In this document: positions 5,661 to 8,502 of the stretch, piece by piece | How the letters are laid out: every line of letters begins with the position of its first letter | Numbering within the stretch: position 1 is the stretch's first letter | Assembly (NCBI GenBank): GCA_011371465.1 | Contig: DRQL01000289.1 | Span: forward strand, 1-8,502 | From: Gammaproteobacteria bacterium | GTDB taxonomy: Bacteria > Pseudomonadota > Gammaproteobacteria > DSM-19610 | Length of the DNA: 8,502 nucleotides | Direction of reading: 5' to 3' | Notes under the pieces: model-generated | The model's input: only the letters and a program-made list of their open reading frames with translations | Databases searched by the model: none | What the model was told of the DNA's origin: nothing | Translations under genes and position numbers: made by a program

Positions 5661-7454
5661 CTAGCTGACCGCCTGTTCCTGTTCTTCCTGCTGTTGCAGC
5701 TCCCACAGCCGGGCATACAGCCCGTCCTGCCCCAGCAGTTCCTGGTGGCTGCCCTGTTCCACGATACGTCCGTCTTCCATGACCAGGATGCTGTCGGCAT
5801 CGATGATGGTGGACAGGCGGTGTGCAATGGCCAGCGTGGTATGGTTTTCCGCCGCCGTACGCAGGCTGTCCAGGATGGCCTGCTCGGAATGGCTGTCGAG
5901 GCTCGAGGTGGCTTCGTCGAAGACCAGGATCTTCGGGTTCTTGAGGATTGCCCGCGCGATGGCGACGCGCTGTTTTTCCCCGCCGGACAGTTTCAGGCCG
6001 CGTTCCCCGACCACCGTATCGTACCCCCTGGGCAGTTTGAGGATGAATTCATGGATGTTGGCGAGCCGGGCAGCCTGTTCGATTTCATCCATACCGGCGC
6101 CGGGACGCGCGTAGCCGATGTTGTACTTCAGCGTATCGTTGAACAGCACAGTGTCCTGCGGCACGATGCCGATGGCCGCGCGCAGGCTGTGCTGGGTCAC
6201 GGCGCGCACGTCCTGGCCGTTGATCAGGATGCGGCCCGAGTCCACGTCATAAAAACGGAACAGCAGGCGTGCCAGCGTGGATTTGCCGGCCCCGCTGGGG
6301 CCGACCACGGCTACCTTGTGGCCGGCGGGTATGACAAAGCTGACATCGTGCAGGATCGGCCGCTCCGGGTCATAGGCGAAGCGAACCCGGTCAAAGCGTA
6401 CTTCACCGGCGCCGACATCCAGCTCAATGGCATCTTCGCGGTCCTCGATCTCCGGCCGGCGTTCCAGTACGTCGAACATCAGTTGCATGTCGGTCAGCGC
6501 GTGTTTCAGCTGGCTGTACACGATGCCCAGGAAGTTGAGCGGGATAAACAGCTGCAGCAGGAAGGCGTTGATCAGCACCAGGTCACCCAGCGTCAGGGTG
6601 CCGGCGACCACGCCGTCGGCCGCCATTATCATGATGGAGGTGACCCCGACCGCAATGATGGCCGCCTGGCCGACATTCAGCGCTGACAGGGAGGTCTGGC
6701 TTTTGACCGCTGCGTCTTCCCATTCCGCCAGGGAAGCGTTGTAGCGTTCCAGTTCGTGCCGTTCGTTACCGAAATACTTGACGGTTTCGTAGTTGATCAG
6801 GCTGTCGATGGCCTGGGTATTGGCCAGTGAGTCCGCGGCATTCATTTTGACGCGGTATTTCATGCGCCATTCGGTGATCTTGAAGGTGGCGAAGATGTAT
6901 ACCACCACCGAGGTAAAGGTGATGACCGCAAACCAGACGCTGTAGCGGTCGAGCAGGATGCCGGCGATCAGGGCCACTTCGACAATGATCGGCAGGATGC
7001 TGAACACCATGTAGTTCAGCAGCGAGCTGACACTGCGCGTGCCGCGCTCGATATCGCGGGAAATGCCGCCGGTGCGGCGTTCGAGGTGATAGCGCAGCGA
7101 CAGGCGGTGCAGGTGCTCCAGCACCCGGATCGAGACCTTGCGCATGGCCCCGTGCCGAACCCGGGCAAAAATCGAATCGCGCAACTCGTTGAACAGCGAA
7201 CTGGCCAGTCGCAGTGCGCCGTAGCCGAGCAGCAGGGCCAGCGGCAGCACCAGCACCCCGTTGTCCTTGTCCAGGGCGTCGACAATGTCTTTGAGCAGCA
7301 GCGGGATGCCGACGTTGGCCACCTTGGCCAGGATCAGGAAACCCAGCGCCAGCAGTACCCGCCCGCGGTAGGCCCACAGGAAAGGCACCAGGGATTTCAG
7401 GGTTTTTAGGTCAGTAGCGCCCTTTTCGGGCAGTTCGGTCTGGCGTACGTGCAT
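5661..7454 (-). CDS. Atm1/HMT1-type ABC half-transporter (glutathione-conjugate or heavy-metal export)
   Basis: This is a 597-aa inner-membrane ABC exporter half-molecule, expected to work as a homodimer. Six hydrophobic segments lie at about 33-52, 68-86, 146-170, 173-190, 258-280 and 290-310. The ATPase domain follows: Walker A GPSGAGKST at 385-393, signature LSGGEKQR at 489-496, Walker B with Asp513/Glu514, D-loop SSLD at 517-520 and switch His545. Family marks RTGGISRDIERGTR, DSLINYETVKYFGNE and TLGDLVLINAFLLQLFIPLNFLG place it with Atm1/ABCB7 and bacterial NaAtm1-like exporters rather than MsbA. Those move glutathione derivatives, glutathione-metal complexes or a sulfur compound used for extramitochondrial Fe-S assembly; the bacterial substrate here is inferred. 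The ATG at 7454 is preceded by CCCCCC on its own strand instead of a Shine-Dalgarno sequence. It is transcribed alone, divergent from the fmdB-aspS unit. Confidence 0.92.
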   Translation of the reverse strand: MHVRQTELPEKGATDLKTLKSLVPFLWAYRGRVLLALGFLILAKVANVGIPLLLKDIVDALDKDNGVLVLPLALLLGYGALRLASSLFNELRDSIFARVRHGAMRKVSIRVLEHLHRLSLRYHLERRTGGISRDIERGTRSVSSLLNYMVFSILPIIVEVALIAGILLDRYSVWFAVITFTSVVVYIFATFKITEWRMKYRVKMNAADSLANTQAIDSLINYETVKYFGNERHELERYNASLAEWEDAAVKSQTSLSALNVGQAAIIAVGVTSIMIMAADGVVAGTLTLGDLVLINAFLLQLFIPLNFLGIVYSQLKHALTDMQLMFDVLERRPEIEDREDAIELDVGAGEVRFDRVRFAYDPERPILHDVSFVIPAGHKVAVVGPSGAGKSTLARLLFRFYDVDSGRILINGQDVRAVTQHSLRAAIGIVPQDTVLFNDTLKYNIGYARPGAGMDEIEQAARLANIHEFILKLPRGYDTVVGERGLKLSGGEKQRVAIARAILKNPKILVFDEATSSLDSHSEQAILDSLRTAAENHTTLAIAHRLSTIIDADSILVMEDGRIVEQGSHQELLGQDGLYARLWELQQQEEQEQAVS

Positions 7455-7462
7455 GGGGGGTA

Positions 7463-7468
7463 ATTGTA
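7463..7468 (-). promoter_or_regulatory. Candidate -10 box close to the ABC exporter start codon
   Basis: On the minus strand TACAAT (complement of 7463-7468) ends 8 nt before the ATG. If used, transcription would begin at or within a base or two of the ATG, giving a leaderless message. That would agree with the missing Shine-Dalgarno sequence. No good -35 is visible, so confidence is low. Confidence 0.25.
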
Positions 7469-7490
7469 GCGCGCCGCACGGCGAAGCTCT

Positions 7491-7508
7491 CTCTCCCTTG
7501 CGGGAGAG
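7491..7508. repeat. Short dispersed-type hairpin CTCTCCC-TTGC-GGGAGAG
   Basis: A perfect 7-bp inverted repeat (7491-7497 with 7502-7508) with a TTGC loop is preceded by extra CT dinucleotides. Read on the minus strand it is CTCTCCCGCAAGGGAGAG, the core of an intergenic hairpin repeat that recurs in many GC-rich proteobacterial genomes. There is no T-run on either side, and it lies between two divergent genes, so it is not a terminator for either. Confidence 0.55.
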
Positions 7509-7529
7509 CCGGCATACGCGGCGGAAATA

Positions 7530-7558
7530 TCGGCAAAGCCGGGCATGGCTGCTATAAT
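7530..7558 (+). promoter_or_regulatory. Sigma70 promoter with perfect extended -10 for fmdB-aspS
   Basis: TATAAT (7553-7558) is a perfect -10 and is preceded by TGC, forming the extended TGnTATAAT motif. TCGGCA (7530-7535) at 17-nt spacing gives a four-of-six -35. The predicted start is near 7565, about 29 nt before the fmdB ATG. This is the best promoter in the window and suits constitutive expression of an aminoacyl-tRNA synthetase operon. Confidence 0.78.
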
Positions 7559-7593
7559 CGCGCGCTTTGTACTACTTGCCGGATTCCTGAACC

Positions 7594-7878
7594 ATGCCGA
7601 TCTACGAGTACCGATGTGCCGAATGCGGGCACGAGCTGGAAAAGCTGCAAAAAATCAGCGATGCGCCGCTCACCGAGTGCCCGGCCTGTGGAAAACCCGC
7701 GTTACAGAAACTGGTCTCCGCTGCCGGTTTCCGCCTCAAGGGCGGGGGCTGGTACGAAACCGATTTCAAGAGCGGGGAAAAGAAGAATATCGCCAAGGCG
7801 GATTCAAAGAGCAAGACCGATACCGGCAGCAAGCCGGCTTCCAAACCCTCTTCAACGAGTGGTAAAAAGACCGGCTAG
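7594..7878 (+). CDS. FmdB-family zinc-ribbon protein
   Basis: This 94-aa protein starts MPIYEYRC, the hallmark of the FmdB-type putative regulatory family. Four cysteines in two knuckles, CAEC (8-11) and CPAC (29-32), should bind one zinc. A short beta-rich part up to GGGWYETDF (about 57) completes the conserved domain. The remainder, about 58-94, is a low-complexity Lys/Ser/Thr/Ala tail likely to be disordered. The molecular role is unknown; the family name comes from a formamidase-linked gene in Methylophilus, and a regulatory or RNA/protein-binding role is only presumed. It is the first gene after a strong promoter and is followed by aspS after 40 nt with no terminator, so the two are probably co-transcribed. 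The Shine-Dalgarno sequence is poor. Confidence 0.9.
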   Translation: MPIYEYRCAECGHELEKLQKISDAPLTECPACGKPALQKLVSAAGFRLKGGGWYETDFKSGEKKNIAKADSKSKTDTGSKPASKPSSTSGKKTG

Positions 7879-7918
7879 TCCGTTCCTGCTGCCCCTGCCC
7901 GGAGTTACCTGAATACCC

Positions 7919-8502
7919 ATGCGTACACACTATTGCGGTGAACTGAACACCAGCCAGCTCGACCAGGAAGTAACCCTGGTAGGCTGGGCGCACCGTCGCC
8001 GTGACCACGGCGGCGTGATCTTTATCGACCTGCGCGACCGGGAAGGGCGTGTGCAGGTGGTGTTCGACCCCGACACCGAGGCTACCTTCGCCACCGCAGA
8101 GCGGGTGCGCAGCGAGTTCGTGCTGCAGGTCACCGGGCGGGTTCGCCACCGCCCGGAAGGCACCACCAACCCGGAGCTAATGACCGGTGAAATCGAGGTG
8201 CTGGGCAAGGAGCTTACGATCCTCAACAGTGCCGAGACACCGCCGTTCCACCTCGATGACGACAGCGTATCGGAAGAACACCGCCTGCGTTACCGCTACA
8301 TCGACCTGCGCCGCCCGGAAATGCTGGAACGCATCCGCCTGCGCGCACGCATTACCCGGGAGTTACGGGCCTACCTGGATGAGAATGGTTTCCTGGATAT
8401 CGAAACGCCGATACTGACCCGCGCCACGCCGGAAGGCGCGCGCGATTACCTGGTGCCCAGCCGCACCCACCCCGGCGAGTTCTTTGCCCTGCCGCAGTCG
8501 CC
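7919..8502 (+). CDS. aspS: Aspartyl-tRNA synthetase, N-terminal part (3' end outside window), probably non-discriminating
   Basis: AspRS is a cytoplasmic class IIb synthetase that charges tRNA(Asp) with aspartate. The window holds about 194 of the usual 590 or so residues. MRTHYCGEL matches the E. coli and Pseudomonas start, which fixes this ATG although GGAG (7901-7904) is a long 14 nt away. The OB-fold anticodon-binding domain spans about 15-105, with GWAHRRRDHGGVIFIDLRD at 22-40. RYRYIDLRRPEM (124-135) leads into the catalytic core. Class II motif 1 ends at Pro164 (ETPIL), and TPEGARDYLVPSR (170-182) includes Glu172, a conserved aspartate contact. His30 and Gly81 match the pair (His31, Gly83 region) that makes the Pseudomonas aeruginosa enzyme also charge tRNA(Asn); E. 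coli has Leu at the first of these. Confidence 0.97.
   Translation, partial: MRTHYCGELNTSQLDQEVTLVGWAHRRRDHGGVIFIDLRDREGRVQVVFDPDTEATFATAERVRSEFVLQVTGRVRHRPEGTTNPELMTGEIEVLGKELTILNSAETPPFHLDDDSVSEEHRLRYRYIDLRRPEMLERIRLRARITRELRAYLDENGFLDIETPILTRATPEGARDYLVPSRTHPGEFFALPQS

Noticed and set aside
5589..6686. Long open frame of 365 codons on the plus strand
   Set aside because: It is wholly antisense to the ABC exporter, whose ATPase motifs are unmistakable. Its product is low in recognisable structure and typical of a GC-rich shadow frame.

Overview
The window looks like chromosomal DNA of a free-living, flagellated, GC-rich gammaproteobacterium. The proteins most resemble Pseudomonas, Vibrio and E. 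coli relatives (ClpB, PomA/PomB, YbbO-type SDR, bacterial-type AspRS). The dispersed hairpin repeats are also of kinds common in Pseudomonas-, Xanthomonas- and Chromatiales-like genomes. This lineage call is an inference from remembered families, not from a search. Seven genes are complete or nearly so, and one more is cut by each window edge. No tRNA, rRNA, CRISPR array, insertion sequence or phage gene is visible.

Layout, left to right. (1) 1-953: the C-terminal third of the disaggregase ClpB (+), ending in a strong intrinsic terminator. (2) About 975-1736: a monocistronic gene for a small exported beta-barrel-like protein, with its own sigma70-like promoter, a very strong Shine-Dalgarno sequence and a terminator. 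(3) 1735-2592: a short-chain dehydrogenase of the YbbO type on the minus strand, convergent with the barrel gene; its stop codon lies inside the barrel gene's terminator T-run. (4) 2658-5573: a three-gene motility unit (+): pomA, pomB and a PilZ-domain protein. (5) 5569-5637: a REP-like inverted pair that begins at the PilZ stop codon. (6) 5661-7454: an Atm1-type ABC exporter (-). (7) 7530-8502: a sigma70 promoter with a perfect extended -10, then an FmdB-type zinc-ribbon gene and the first third of aspS (+), which runs off the window.

The functional core is the motility unit. PomA and PomB form the sodium-driven stator, and all the ion-pathway and rotor-contact residues I could count are present at Vibrio PomA/PomB numbering or one off. 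The PilZ gene starts 13 nt after pomB and keeps both c-di-GMP contact motifs. They are separated by an unusual helical insert of about 90 residues, so it is a plausible c-di-GMP-responsive partner of this stator. PomB is also unusual: it is about 160 residues longer than Vibrio PomB as I remember it, with a lysine/alanine/glutamine-rich linker and a basic, repeat-bearing C-terminal tail. The rest is conserved housekeeping (ClpB, AspRS, Atm1 exporter) plus two small genes of unknown function.
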